In this document: one piece after another, positions 23,708-38,700 of the stretch
How positions within the stretch are numbered: position 1 is the first letter of the stretch
Layout of the letters: each line of letters opens with the position of its first letter
Source: Glandiceps talaboti
Taxonomy: Eukaryota; Hemichordata; Enteropneusta; Spengelidae
Direction of reading: 5' to 3'
Assembly: GCF_964340395.1 (NCBI RefSeq)
Contig: NC_135563.1
Location: 17,974,651 to 18,038,650 of the forward strand
DNA: 64,000 nucleotides
Notes under the pieces: generated by a model
What the model saw: the letters and a program-made list of their open reading frames with translations, nothing else
Databases searched by the model: none
What the model was told of the DNA's origin: nothing
Translations under genes and position numbers: made by a program

Positions 23708-26700
23708 GTGGGTGATTTTGTTATATTTTCTGAATTCCTGTGTAATTCTGTGTTTGCAGATATCAGTTACAATCTCTCATTCTAAAATTTGCTGGGATAC
23801 TGCTGTGAAACAGCCTGTATGATGCAGCTGTTTCTTTGAATATCAATGTGTTTTTTTAAAACTTTTTTGTCAATGACTATCAAGTTTAAATAAGTGACCT
23901 CAGTCATGAACTTGGTCATTGCATGATCACAGTCTCTATAAATGTTCTCTCTTAAAGTTAACATTAATTTATGTACCATTTCTTCTGGAAAATGTTCTGT
24001 AAAGATTTGAATCGTACTTGTTTACAAATATAGTTATCAGCACAAAAACAGCTTGTTACTAGCAAGAACTGATGTCAAATTTTCATTCTCTGCATGTCCT
24101 GTGCATGAAAAAAATGTGTTCTGTATTTTGCTTTGTAAGATTTCTTCATTTTGAAAAAAAAAAGTGTATATCATTTTTTTTTCAATCCATTATTGTGTGC
24201 CATTCATACTTTTGCTGGTAGCAAAAATCAGCATATTCTTCATATCTTTAATTTCTTTTTCCACTGATACCAGAGAGTCACAGAAATGGCAGACAACACA
24301 GAACCAACTGGTTCAATGGCAGAGCAGTTAGAGGTATCAGAACAAATGACGTACACATTCAGTTCCCAAAGTAGTTTCTTTTACTTCGCAGTCACTAGCA
24401 CACTAATTGTGTTGGATAAGTCTTGAACTGCTACGAGCTGCACACCTCTTCATTTGTGATGAATAACACTCTTGTCATGTGTTTTCAAAGCAAGGTGTTT
24501 TGATCTGCTGCATGAAGGACTCTGACCAACTTTCTATATACTATTTCAAGCATGTAAACTGTTTCCAAACTAACTAACTACTCACAGAATTATGGTTAAA
24601 AAGTGCTGCCACCATACCATGTTACTTTTATTGCATATCAAGCATGCAGGTAATACACAAAAGAAGGAAATGAATGAGGCAATACATATCATACTTTGCC
24701 AATAGATTACCAAATTTCAAATGTATTGTACTTCACCATAGCCTTGTGTTTTACATATCCAAATAAAGGAAATGATAATATTATTTCATCTTGTGATAAA
24801 ATCACCTAAACATTAAAAGAAGGATCGTAGTAAATAAGTATAAAAAAGCCTGTCAATAAAAATGAACACATTGGGTGAAAAGTTAGTAACTTTGAGAAAT
24901 AAAATACATGTACCCATGGTTTATACATTGTTTGTATTGTATATCAATTTTAATACATGTTAATTCTTTTCTTACTGTGTTTTCTCACAAGTAAGAGTCA
25001 TACTCACAGTGGTAGCTGCTGTGTCTACAAAGTGCAGATCAGGTCTTGCAAGTAAATTGTCAGCTGAAAATATTTTTTTTTTTGAAGTACAATGTATGTG
25101 TCTCTGATTGTCAAACTGTCTATCTACAACATCCTGGTACAATGCCCTACCATGTTTATTTTACTCTCCATCTGCTAAATAGTAGAATGCCTGCACATAG
25201 CAGCAGAGAAAAGTGTTATGCCCAGTCAGTTGACAGAATATAGGTTGACAATTTCCTTGAAAACAAGATGTGAGCAAATGAATTTGTATAATTATCTCAA
25301 AAACGTTAGGAACAAGATTTCATATCATAAAGTTTTGGGGGATTCAGATTTCATTTTTCGAACAAAGTGGTCACCTAGGTGCATTCTGCTTCAATACCTA
25401 TTACCATCTTTTACTATATAATGATGATTTGTCATCAGTATTTAGAATGAAAACAATCTAAAACAGGTTTCTCAAGACAGGCTCTGTAAGTTAATATGTA
25501 GAATCATCTCCCTCGGCCAGTTTGCAAATATTAACACGAGTTCATCTTTGAACAGAGAGTAGTAAACATGTTAAGTGCACTGTATCATGGTAAAGACTTG
25601 ATTCCAATTGTCAGGACCTACTTGGTCTCCTAGAATTTCACATGTATGGTGATTGTTCTATTTCTGAAGCAAAGCATGTGTTCTTTATTGTACTGTGGTC
25701 AGAACACACTGGTAGTCACCTCTGTCTGTGTCTTGGAATGGTGAATCTTTGGTGGCCTTCATACTAAGACTAAAGTAAACACAATCAGCTGACATATATT
25801 TTTAGCATCACATATGCATGTATGATATAAGAAGTGGAAGTTTTTGAATGCAATACTTGTAACATGTTTCACAGCTGTTAATACACATGCCCACCAGGCA
25901 GGTAGGCAGGCAGGCAGGCAGGCAGGCAAGAAAACTTATGAATGAACTATGTAAACCTTTTATCATAATCATCACCATAAAACAGCGCATATAGCATGCT
26001 TGAAATCTTCCTGGCTCAAGCATCAAAAATGTGATACTCACCATCAACTAGTGTAGCTACAATAACCCACTTACAGTGTCAACATGACCCATGTAGGCAT
26101 AAGATAACAGAGGGGATGTTGCACAATAAATCTGTGGTAGATATTGGGATATCTGTCAGCTTTCACTCAGGATGTCATGCATGCTATTAAGTAAATGATC
26201 TACAAAATAACACATGGTGCATCTTCCTTTCTGTTCACAAAACTACTTGGGATCATTTTGACACGACATTTAGTAAATCAGTTTTCTCCCAAGGATGTCA
26301 AAATACAGTGCTAGCTTATTTGTAGAAATATTATATGAATAAAACATATTTTTTAATAGAATTCTTATATAAAAGAGCCAATGTTATTTTTTTATGGAAA
26401 TACATTTTTCAGGCAAGACTTGTGATTCAAGGGAGAACACTGATGATTTGTGACGACAAGAAAGAGTAGATTTTTTCAACATTGTTGATGTATTACAGGT
26501 ATATGTCTCTCCTTCCTCTAGGAACGTACTTCCAAAAAGAGTCCAAGCCAATCTCCAAAGGCACAGACTGCTGATTCATCAGTGTGGGAAGCACTGCGAG
26601 AATTAGACGAGTGTGAACGTTGGGTAGAGCGTAGTCAAGTTGTGACAACACAAGATCATCACGATTATACACAGTATGCCAATGAGTTCATAGAGGATCT

Positions 26701-29700
26701 AATTCAGAAGATACCCAATAGGTGAGCATATTTATGTATTGCAAGACATGGCATACATGCTGTGGTAGTCTCAGGTTTTTGTAACATAAAGAATCAAGGT
26801 GACATTGTAGATTTTTGATACATTACTTTATGTGGCAGTGCTCCTATTCACACATGCACCATGGTGTACCACAGCATATCCATATTAGCAGTATCAACTG
26901 CTCTGCAAGGGCATGCTCCTTGCCCTTGTTCCTGGTACACTTTCCTTTATAAGTGTTAAAGTTTATGTTGCCAAACCCTGCTCATATCAAACAATTGTCT
27001 TTTTGTACGAGAACACTGAATCTACCTATCCCAAGTTCCAACTACTGTATCATATTGAGTTATGTAAATGTCCTGCGTGAGGTCAAAGTTCACTTGGATG
27101 AAAACTTTTGTCTCCAAGCAGAAATTTACATGGTTTGCAAAAAAAAATTTTTTTCCAAGATTTGAGTGAAACCTGGAGTCATGCAAACACACCAAATTCA
27201 ATGTGGTTACATTGTAGTTCTTTCAATGGGTAAGAACAATGCAATGCATCATGACATATTTGTCAACATACAAAAAGAATGATCACTCATACATGTATAT
27301 CATACAACAATGGAACTTTAAGGTCTACTTGTATTCACAATATAAATAATAATGTTGGGTTCTTATATAGCGCTTTCACAGTCCGTGCTCAAAGCACTTT
27401 ACAATTATTACCCCTGGCTCGGATCAGAACGGCGCAACGGCCCTTTAGTCTTCCTCAACTCCCCAGGGAGCATACAATCCGTTGCAGCCATTTAAGCGCA
27501 TAGGATTAAAGCCTTCACATTGCAACCTACATCCTACCAGGTCCCCAAATATACAGCTTGGTTGACTGAGGCACAGTGGTGGTTCAAATCTTGCCCAAGG
27601 ACTTTAGCCACTCAGAAACAAACAGCAGGCAGCGACGGGGCTCGAACCTGCAACCTGTAGATTCCAAGCTGGTCACGCAACCATTCACCCGTCATGACTC
27701 CACAATATGATGAGATTATGAAGAGTAGCTACCAGTATATTGTATAAATGTCTCTGTCTTTTGGCATAGCCATTAGAATACAACTTGACAATACTATTGT
27801 TTGTCTTACAGTTCAGAGCCAGTCACAGCCACAGGAGAGAGTGCACCACCTGAAGAGAAAAGTAGCAACGCAAGTGTTGAGAATACTGCAACACCTGTTG
27901 AAGGTAGCCAGGTGACACAAGAAACTGAAAGTGAAGCTAACAAAGTCCCAGAGAAAGAGGACGCTCCCAGCCAAGAACCGTCTGTTGAAAATTTGCCTTC
28001 TCAGCCAAGTACAGAGACTAATACCACTCAAATACCACCAGTTACAGGAGAAAGTTCTGCAGAAAATGCTGTAGAAAGCAGTCCCTGTGACAATTTGGAT
28101 GAGAAATTGAATGCTTTGATACCAACAAATTCCAAACAAGAAGTGACAGAGGATGTGAAAGTATTACCAGACACAAACAGCAGTGATAAGGATATCAAAC
28201 AGGAGTTAACGAGTGAGTCGCCTTTGCAGAAAATCTTACTGTTAGACTTTTCACCTTGTAAACCGGAGAAACAAGTTCAAAGGTCACAGGTTAATGATCG
28301 CCAGCACGAAATACCAATTCTAGACTTCTCTCCAGGTTTTCCTCAGCATCCAGGTACAGAAGGAGAAACCACTTCTAGTGAGGGAACGCCACCAGAGGAA
28401 TCAAGAGACGTGCAGTTTTTGTTTGCAGAGGAGACAGCCATCCTTCAAAGTAAGGATCCTGCGGATGAAACAATCAAAGATACACAAGATAACATAGAAC
28501 AGAAGGTCTCAGAAGAGAAGACTACAGAGCTTGAACCAGTTGTGCAAGAAGTTTCTACAGTAGATACTCATGCTCAACAATATGGAAGTGTAATTGGTGG
28601 ACAACCAGAAGAACCACCAAAAGAAACTGATACAAGTGCACCCACAGAGCTGACACAAGCCACTTCAGAAGAAAGTCCAGTAAACGCACCAAAGGATTCA
28701 GATATCTGTCCAACAGAACCTATACAAGATACAGACAAAGAAGCAGAATTGCTAAAAGATACCAAAGAAACTGATAAAGAAGAAAACCAGGAGGTTGCAA
28801 ATTCAGCAGTAGAAGTTGAACCAAGTCAGCCACTTGACGATACTGTTGAAGGTCTCCAGGAAAGCAGTACAGGGCAAGATACAGAGGAAGGTAGTAGCAT
28901 AGTTGAAACGCCACAGCTGACAGATACACATCTTTCAACTGAGCCACAAGTTGACCAGGAAGTACCACAAGAAGTAGTTGACAGTAAGTTACCACAGCCA
29001 TCTGAGGAATCAGAACCTGTGCAGGTTGAAAATACAGAGCTTTTACAACCAGAAGTTGGTGTTTCAGAAGTAAAACAGGAAAAGGAAGCAGCCAAAGAGA
29101 CAACAAAAGTAGAACCAGAAGCACAGTCGGTTGAAAATACAGAACTTTTACAACCAGAAGTTGGTCTCTCAGCAGTAAAACCGGAAAAGGAAGAAGACAA
29201 AGAGACACCTAAAGAAGATTTAGAGGCACGTCAGGTTGAAAATCCAGAACTTTTACAACCAGAAGTTGATGTCTCAGAAGTAAAACTGGGTCAGGAAGAA
29301 AACAAAGAGACACCTAAAGGAAGCTTAGAGGCGCAGCAGGTTGAAAATACAGAACACGTACAACCAGAAGTTGATCTCTCAGAAGTAAAACAGGAACAGA
29401 AGGAAGACACAGAAGCAACAATAGTAGAACCAGAACCTGAGCAGGTTGGAAATACAGAGATTTTGCAACCAGAAGTTGGTCCGTCAGAAGTGAAACCGGA
29501 TCAGGAAGAAAATAAAGAGACAACAAAAGTAGATTCACAGGTGGAAACAAGTGTTGATAACAAGCAGCCAACACCTGAGACGGATAAGAGCGAACTTGAT
29601 AAACAAGGGGAACAGACAATTTCACTGCCAACCAACGAAGAAAAACCTAAGCAACATAAAAGGTTGTTGCCTGCAACACCCTTGCAGAAGAAGATAAAGG

Positions 29701-32700
29701 CAAAGCCCAAATTCAAACCTGCAGCAGAAGGCAATTTTGGGATTGAAATATTTGCGCCAGCTAAGAAGCCACAGCCAAAAGGAATAGAGGATCTTGATAT
29801 TCAGATATTTGCACCGCCACAAAAGAAGTCTCCTGAGCAAACACAGGATTTATTATTGTTGACATCTTCCAAAGAGAATTTGCCACCAGTAAATAAGAGC
29901 TCATCAGAAAATTTGTGTGAGGAAAAACGTAACGTTTCTGAGCAACCTTCTCTTATTGACGATATTCCAATTCAAACTGTTGCTCCAAAAACCAAGAGCA
30001 TCTATGATATGGACGAGAACGAAATAGGAAATCCATTTGCTTCTTCTAACAAGATGACAGATTCCCCCGTAAAGAAAGCGGAGTTTGACTTTGACAATGT
30101 TACAGATCCATTTGCTTCATCTGGTAAGATGAGCAGCTCACCAAGAGCTGGAAGAACTAGGTAAGGTTTTCTGTTTGTGTTGATTTTAGGGTTTCATTCA
30201 AAAAAGAATTGTGATTGTGATTGTGATTGTACAGGTGCAAGTAAAGAAACAAACTTTAAAACAAATTTGTTGGACAGCTATGCACACCTGTGCAATGATA
30301 ATACTGTATTACTCATCTAAAATGTAATTCAAAGTCCAATCTGAGTAACATCATGGATTCTTTATCGTAGCCCAGGAGGACGGTACTGTCAGTCTGTCTT
30401 TGATACTGGTGGTAATGCTAATAAGAATGAGAATCTCTAATAGCCTGAAGGAATTAAGAAATTGTTTATATGGTGGCCATTGAGCAATGTCTCAGCTCTG
30501 TAGTGTCCAAACAGGAGGAAAGTGGAGTACCTGGGGAAAACCTGTGTTGTTTGATAAGATCAAACTCAGCATTGCCCAAGTCTCTTCTCATATACACACC
30601 TGTTAATCAAACCCAGGTGGTGCTGGGTAGGCAGAAACTCAGACCAGTAGACATACAAGTTAACCACTAGACCACCAACAACCCTCTGTTATGACAAGGT
30701 TATTGACAACAATGTTGTGTTCATCCAACAGTATGAAGCCACCTACAGAAGAGAATGGTGATGCAAATGCTGTTGATCTGGGTGATTTCCCCAATACAAA
30801 GCCAGAGAGAGAGGCATTTAAACCAGCTACAGAAGGTAAGACATTCTATCATACAATATTTATTGATAATTACTCACCATTTGAAAATGGTAATTGGATT
30901 ATTCATCACTATTACTAACTGTAAAATGCATGTATCTAGATGTATTTTACAATGTTGTGTTGAAATAAGTAAAATACCTTTTGTATGCTGTAGTTCCCCC
31001 ACTTATCCAACAACATGTATTTACTGCTACTGCACTGGATACATTGTGATGATGTCATTGTCCGTGCTAACATATATAATACATGTACATTCACGGTTTT
31101 GTTGTAGGTTTATAAAGCAGGTCTTCAATCTGCTTTTAACATTGCATGACATTATGTAATTATATGTAGTGTTAGCATGAAATGGGACTAATAAACAAGT
31201 CATTGATGACAAAACTTTGAAGATATTTTTTGTGATGAAGGTGTGGGATAGGAAATATTAGCCATATTTTAGCCCCTTTTTATGCCAAAAATAAAAATCT
31301 GAATCACTTTCAGGTTTCTCCCCAGAACTGGCAGAATATTATAAAAACTATAAAACTGAATATTTCAAGTGGATAGGTTTGTCTACTTAGTATTAAATTA
31401 ACATTACTAATCGCATTTATCGATAAAGGTGTGGGGTTTTTTTGCAGTTCCTGACTGCATAGTGCATGATATCTTTTTTTAAAAAAAGGTTAATATCAGA
31501 TTAATACTTTTTATGCTAAGGTGCCGCAGTAAGTTTTAGTCGCCAAATTTTTTCATTCGTTTATTTTTTTTGTGTGGTGTTTTCTTCTGTGTAGTTCTTT
31601 TCGATATTGATCCTCTAATGCCTGAACCTATCTTTATCATGGATGAAGATTTCAGACCTGCTGGTGAAGGTATCTATAATGTAGTCAGACTGCTAACATG
31701 AATTGCCCCTATACAGTACAGAACAGTTGAGCTAACCTTGTCAAAGATGATAGAGAGATTGTTAGGTGGTTTGCGTACAATAGATGAGAATGAACTCTTG
31801 ATCAGTTGCAGAGTTATCATTTCAAAATTTGGTAGCTTTTTTTTTCATTTGTTTGTTTGTTTATTGTATTTATGAATTGGCAACTGCTATTTAATGAGGT
31901 ATTATTAATGTTAAGAACAATTGACTAGAGAAAGAAAATTCTCTGAGTATGGGGAATTTTAACATTTTGCAAGCATAGAATGAACGAATGAATGAATGAC
32001 CTGTATAACATTATTTTGAATATGGTTGTTTCGAAATCCTCTAAATGCCTTTTAAAGGACCTGAGTAGTGTTAGTGTTAGCTTTATCACCTGTTTAGTGG
32101 AGACTCTATCTTACTTTATGGTGTATGTGAATTGTACTTTGTGGTGTCTTCTGTGAGTAATTTCAATGGCAATTGTTAGTGGTTATTGTGTCATTGTTAG
32201 TAAGTAGAATTAGTTGTATTGGGTATCTCCCGCCTAATCCCAAAACATGTCATAGCATGCCAGGTCTAGCTATTGTTTCTCATAGTCTAAAGTGTGCTCT
32301 ACTGTTAGTCGTTGGAATGTCACTGTCTTGTATGCATGGTAGTTCACCTCCTAACTGGTATATTGTGTTAGCTGTGTCTACGTCAGCATGCATGAATAAC
32401 ACTAGCAGGTATTTCCCAGTATGTAGTTCTTCTGTGTTGTCTCTGTCTGACTGTCTGTTGTGTGTTTTGTTTCTGTGACAGTCCTGCATGATCAAATCTG
32501 TATTCTGTTGAACTTGAAGGGACTTCTAAGTGGAGTATTGACATACATGTATAGTGTGCAGACATACTGGTATCTGACACTTCAAATACTCTTCCACCTA
32601 TTCCATGATTTCAATACTCATAGGAGGCATATCATGGTGGATTTCATTTCAGTGGTGTGACCTCTGACCTAATTTGGCTGACTCTTGTCAAATTTAGTTG

Positions 32701-35700
32701 CTAAAATATCACTGTTGCCTACTGATTGAACGCATAGCAGTGACTCGGTGATTAATTCTTCTCTGTATTTGACTCTGAACTTGAAAGTTAAGTACTTTGG
32801 GAATTTGAAAGTACAATGTATTGATGGTGATACAACAAGTCTATGCATTTGTAATATATACTGACTTTCTGCTGTGCATACTAATAAATAAACTGTGACT
32901 CATCAACCTACAACTCTCTATTTATATAAATGGTTCCTTCATTCTGACAGCCAAGTAACATTCAACATCAACAGGTGTTAGACTAACACTTATAATAACA
33001 GCCATTTTTTTTTACTCCTCGGTAATAGATTTTAAGGTAAAAACCAGTGCATGACATCTAATTAACTATAATATAATTTAACATACTGATACATCTCAGG
33101 TTCAAGTTCGTGTCATATAAATCAATTGCATGGGTCAGTTTCATTGATGATGGTACAATACATAAAAAAAATATCATTATCATTATTAAACAGGTGATGG
33201 TATGTGCACTGATCGTTTCATCATCTACTAAGTCTAACATTATCCCTTTTCTCCCACCTATAACTTGTGTGTGTGCCATATAACTTGCTTTACCTGGTGT
33301 CACCAGGAGCCTCTGGCCTAGAGACAGATCTGAGTGAGTTAAGTTTTGAGGAAATGGAGGCCAGATTGGCTGCCGAAGGTAGGCTAGAAATTGAATGAAC
33401 CTCTCTCTAAAGACTTCTATATGCATGATGATGTCACAAATAACGATACTAACACAGCAGAGTTGTTGTAGATCACCAGGGATAGAGAACACACAAGTTT
33501 TGGTTTTTATCTGGTGGCAATATTATCGTACACTGGTTGTTACAGCAAAATGTACTATGCCCTGCAATAGACCATGTGGGAGCAATAGTACTCGTTGGAA
33601 CCATGGGTTATGCTATGCCTAGTGCTTTTGGGGCAGTACTTCCAGAATTCTGCTAAAACGTTACAAATGCCAGAATTGTGGCCAAAATTGATAAGCCTTA
33701 TCAATATTAAACCCTCCTTGTGGTGAATATCAAGGGATGTGATTCACTTTTATGAGGTCTCAATCATGCTAACCATATGGTCAATTGTGACTTTTAGGGA
33801 CAAGAAACTTAGCTATGACAGAGTCTTCACACAGTTTGACACAAGATGGTGGAGACAATTTGTGCATACTTCTAAATTAAAGTCTAAAATGTTTGTTTTT
33901 TGAGAGTGATAGAAGACACTTGACAATTAGCTGAATTCTGGAAAGCATTTGTTCAACATAGTACAGTGTGATACTTATTTTGTGTTTCTTAACTTAAGTT
34001 TTAAGACACAGATTTGTTGTTATGGTGCTACTCAATCAAAAGCAACTAACACTACAGTGTAGTCCTGTAGCATAGTATTCACTATTCACTGCAACATGGT
34101 GTTCACTGCCAATATTACTTGGCATACATACAGCCCAGGCAGTTTTAACGAAGATTAGTTACCTTATTTGGGCAAGTTTCCAGCTTCTTTGTAACATTCT
34201 ACATCATGGGTGTCGTGATTTACCAATTGCCCAATAATCAAGTGTTCGGATACCTCACAATAGACAAAATCACAAGGTTGACAACATCCAAATGATTAAA
34301 GTGAAAAGTTACACACTAGTATAAAACATGACTCAAATTGGTAATTTATCTTCATCCTCTGTATCTATGCTGTACACCTGGGAGTGTTGCAAATATGGTA
34401 TAATCCACAAACCACTTGATCACAGCCATTAACACCTTGAATTTGTAGTTGTGTGGTACTAATGGGAGGTGTTCTTTCAATCTTTGTGGTTACCTTGTAC
34501 CACTAACATTCACTTTGTTCAAGCCCAGCTACCATCATTTCATTTTAGCTACTAAGTCAGTTTTCTTGCATTATCAGCATATCTCTAGTCTTTTCTTTCA
34601 TCTATCAGTCCTTTTTGTTCACTTGAAACTTTTCCCTGATCAAACCCTTTTTGGAATTGCGTGGTCAGTGTTTTTTTGGCCCCATCATGTTCTCCTTCTT
34701 GGCTTGTTGGCTCACATGCATGTCGTAATTGTTTGCATGGACAGTATTGGTCAAAATTTTTGATGGTTTCTTATGTTGGTTGGCGAAGGTAATAGTTGTT
34801 AACATTATCGCTGCAAAACTTTATTTGGCAGTAGTAACCAGTTCCATATTTTTTTTCAATTTATTGTCCATGCTTCCATTTTCAACACTTTCAATCACTT
34901 CATCACTTCCGTGCACCCCCTGTGTACCTCTTTCCATTTCCACCTCTGCCCCTTCGCATCCTGCTTTCTGTGACTCCCTACCAAATTATCCCCAAATTGT
35001 GATACAACGTTACGTAGCACTTGCTCAAGAATGTTTAACCTCTATAGAGGAACCTACAGAATCTGATGGGGAAGAAGAGTTCTTCCTGGCATCAGAAGGT
35101 ACAGTGTCAACTTTGTCTCCTTTGTGAATTACGGCAAGATGTAGAACAGTGGACTGACTGTATAGCAGGCACACATTTGTATTCAAACTAGGGAGATTGA
35201 GTCAGGGATAGGAATAGGGTTAGACCCCCTATCATCAACCTGATTTGTATGATTAAGAACAAATGACCACTGTTCTACACTTGCATCCAAATTACTAGCT
35301 AAGTATAGTCCACAGCATCCTCACTGAGAGCTTGTCCATGCATCCCTGCAATCCCAGCTACTGTATATTACATGCTTGCAATTCTCACTGCTGCAACTTG
35401 TACAAATGCAAGATTTTTTCCATTTACTGCATTCTGATTTTGTGCTGCTGCTGTGACCCTCACATCGTAACTATCACTAATCCTCTCAAACAAATGAGAA
35501 TCAAATGTTGCGCATTTTAAGAAAATAGTAATACCAAGCAGTTCCATCACCATGCCAATGGATATAAAATATAACTTTATAGATAATAAATAAAACTTGC
35601 CATGCAATTTTACAGCATTTTATAACGAGACTGAGCTGATTGTCTCAGTTATGCTCACAGAGGTTGCTATATTAAGCATGTCCTTGCAGGTTTGCCCAAA

Positions 35701-38700
35701 ATAAGCTGAAAGTCTGACATTTACTTGATCATTTACATAAAATTTACATAAATTTACATACACTGTCACCCTAAGTAAAAGTCACAAATTCTGTCAAGTG
35801 TTGATCCATGATAGCAGTTTCTCTCCATATTATTTCTTAGCTATGTGTGTGAATTGAATTGATCTGCAGGAATGAGATATCCGGAAAAGAAAATAGATGT
35901 GTATAATATTACCTCTTTCTTTGTGTACTTTTTTGTGTATTTCATAATACACATGTTGATGAAATTCAAAATTTAGTTGGAAATGAAAAGAAAATGCAGA
36001 TCATGTATCATGCATTTTGACATTTTTTGAATGTCTTTTAAATTTTTCACAGCAAAGTTTGTTTTGAATCTAAAGTTTAAATGTTTTACAAATTTATGAA
36101 TCAAAACTTGCAGAAGTGAATACTTGATGACAGTGAATGAGAAAGATGATGCGTCAGACCCAGTCTTTCTTTTGTGATGTGAGTGGGTTTGACACAGCAA
36201 CATACAAAATGTCTAATTTGTCATATTAATGTATTAATTGGAATGATGGTTTGTTATGATGTCATCATGTCTAATTGGCAGTTACATTTTCTTGCTGGAT
36301 GTATGTCATGAATCGTATGTTTTACGCGACTCAAGTCGATACACTTATTATTATTACTTTATGTTTAGCTTTGAACTGACATATAAAATTGACATGAGAT
36401 GTGCCACCTAATATAATTGACACAACTGATGAATGGATTTATCAACATTTTAAACTACTAGGATCAGCAGAGTGCTAACAAGCAGTGTCATGATGCGTTT
36501 ATCTTTACACACTATTTTCTATAGTGGAAAGTCTTAGATGAATCATAAGAATTGTCCCTTCTACTACCTGGCTCTCAACTACTTCATATAGAGCTAAAAA
36601 TGTATATATAGTTGTACATACCAACCAGTACTGGGAGCCTTCCTGGCTACCACATACCAACCAGTACTGGGAGCCTTCCTGGCTACCACATAACCAACCA
36701 GTACTGGGGAGCCTTCCTGGCTACCACATAACCAACCAGTACTGGGAGCCTTCCTGGCTACATACCAACCAGTACTGGGGAGCCTTCCTGGCTACCACAT
36801 ACCAACCAGTACTGGGAGCCTTCCTGGCTACCACATACCAACCAGTACTGGGAGCCTTCCTGGCTACCACATACCAACCAGTACTGGGAGCCTTCCTGGC
36901 TACCACAAACCAACCAGTAACTAAAATAAGTCACTTGAGTCTAAACCCTTGTACATGACACTAACACTGCATTGTGTACAATGCCGTCATATTGAATGAC
37001 AGCCACTTGTAAAACAACATTTATTCAGTTGTTTCAAATGTCTCAGGAGGTGCACTCATGTCAATGTGATACATTTTATATGCAGCTTATTACAGCAAAT
37101 AGATTTGGGGTACAGAACATGTAAACATCACTGAAAATGTTAAGTTAATATCATTATTGCATTATTTAATAACCTGAAATTGGCACTTGTCAGTTTCAAT
37201 GTTAGTTGATTTTTTTCTGTTATGTTTTAGCTTTGTTGCGTAATATTGATTTAATCATTTGTGGCTTTCACACAGTAGAATGGACTGGTATCTAATTTAC
37301 ATTGTAAACTTACTTCAGTTTGCATTTTGTGAGCAAAAATTTTTTAAAAAAGCTGGTTGTAGCATAGCAATTTAGCATTTGTGGTTGCTATGCAACCATC
37401 GATCAATAATGATAACAATCTAGTTGAGGTCAAAGGTCAGTTTGAAAGACCATGAATCTTGATTTGCATGTCGTCTTTAATCTAATGATATATTTTGGTT
37501 TCAGTTTTGAAAATTGATTTCTTTAGATTAGCCTTGTAGACTAATTTGTTTCATTTTGCTGCTATGCCATTGCTTTTGTACGACACAAAGAAATGCACAT
37601 AATAATGAAAAATGTGAAAATATTACATCGATTTCTTTTCTTAAGTTAACCGTCCATTGTATATTTACCTTAAAAGTGAAAGCTTCACTTTCATATTCCT
37701 TTCAAAGCTTCACTGTCATATTCCTCTCAATTTGTCCCCTCTAGCTTTCAACCCAAGTGATCCCAATGCCTTTGACATTGACTTTTTGGAGAAAGCTGGT
37801 GGTGGTGGCCAAAGTGATGTAAGTATTGTAGTAATTATTCTATGCAAACAACACCAGATGGGACTGCAGATGGGAGTAGTCTCTGTTGGTTCATTGTAGA
37901 TATCATTATTATAATTCAATAATATCCTACATGTATGAGTCATAAATGAATTTGTATGATAACGGTATGTGGAATGTTCAGACACATGTTATGGAAAATA
38001 GCCACACTTCAAAAAGCAAAGTGGTGATCAGGTACATTTTATAATATTTTATACCGCAATCAAATTTCCATAATTCTGGTAAGGGTTCCAAGTTGCAATG
38101 ACATGTAGCGATCATGTGATTGCTTTCTAATTCTGTTAACTAAAACAGTCATGTATTGGTTGGTTGGGGATTGCATTGATGTTTTGACCTACTTCCACAT
38201 TCTAGTTTGAGTGATACTATGTGACCAGGTAGCATAAGGGATGGAAAGGAGTGAATAATTTGTACACACATGTACTGGATTCATATATGTTGGGCATAGT
38301 TTCATACCAGGACTGATGCTGGTGATATGCGGGGTGTTTTTAGATATCACTCAATTTGTTTAAAATCTGATCAAGGAGAAGGCTCTATTTATTCATCTCT
38401 CATATGTCATGAATTCTGTGCTTGTCATTTGCATCTATTAAATGGTCAGTGTTTCATTATACAATGTACTGTGCTTGTCATTTATGTCTTCTTTTACATT
38501 GTAAATAGTCAATATTTCAGACTAAAGGAAGAAAGCAATAATATACCTGATACATTTATATCTGAAATATAGTAAATTAAGCAAACTAGATCATCCTACT
38601 TACTAAATTTTGATCAGATTTACATATTAGTGCAAGTTACTCTTGAACTGTTAGTAGCCTGTACAGATATCATGTATACCTGCTACTCCGACAACACATT

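Noticed and set aside
28720-29208. Long antisense frame in the large TACC exon
   Set aside because: It is the shadow of the acidic repeats. The sense strand has homology, splice sites and phase.
36721-36906. Minus frame with repeated [12 protein letters not shown]
   Set aside because: Artefact of the 36-bp minisatellite period.
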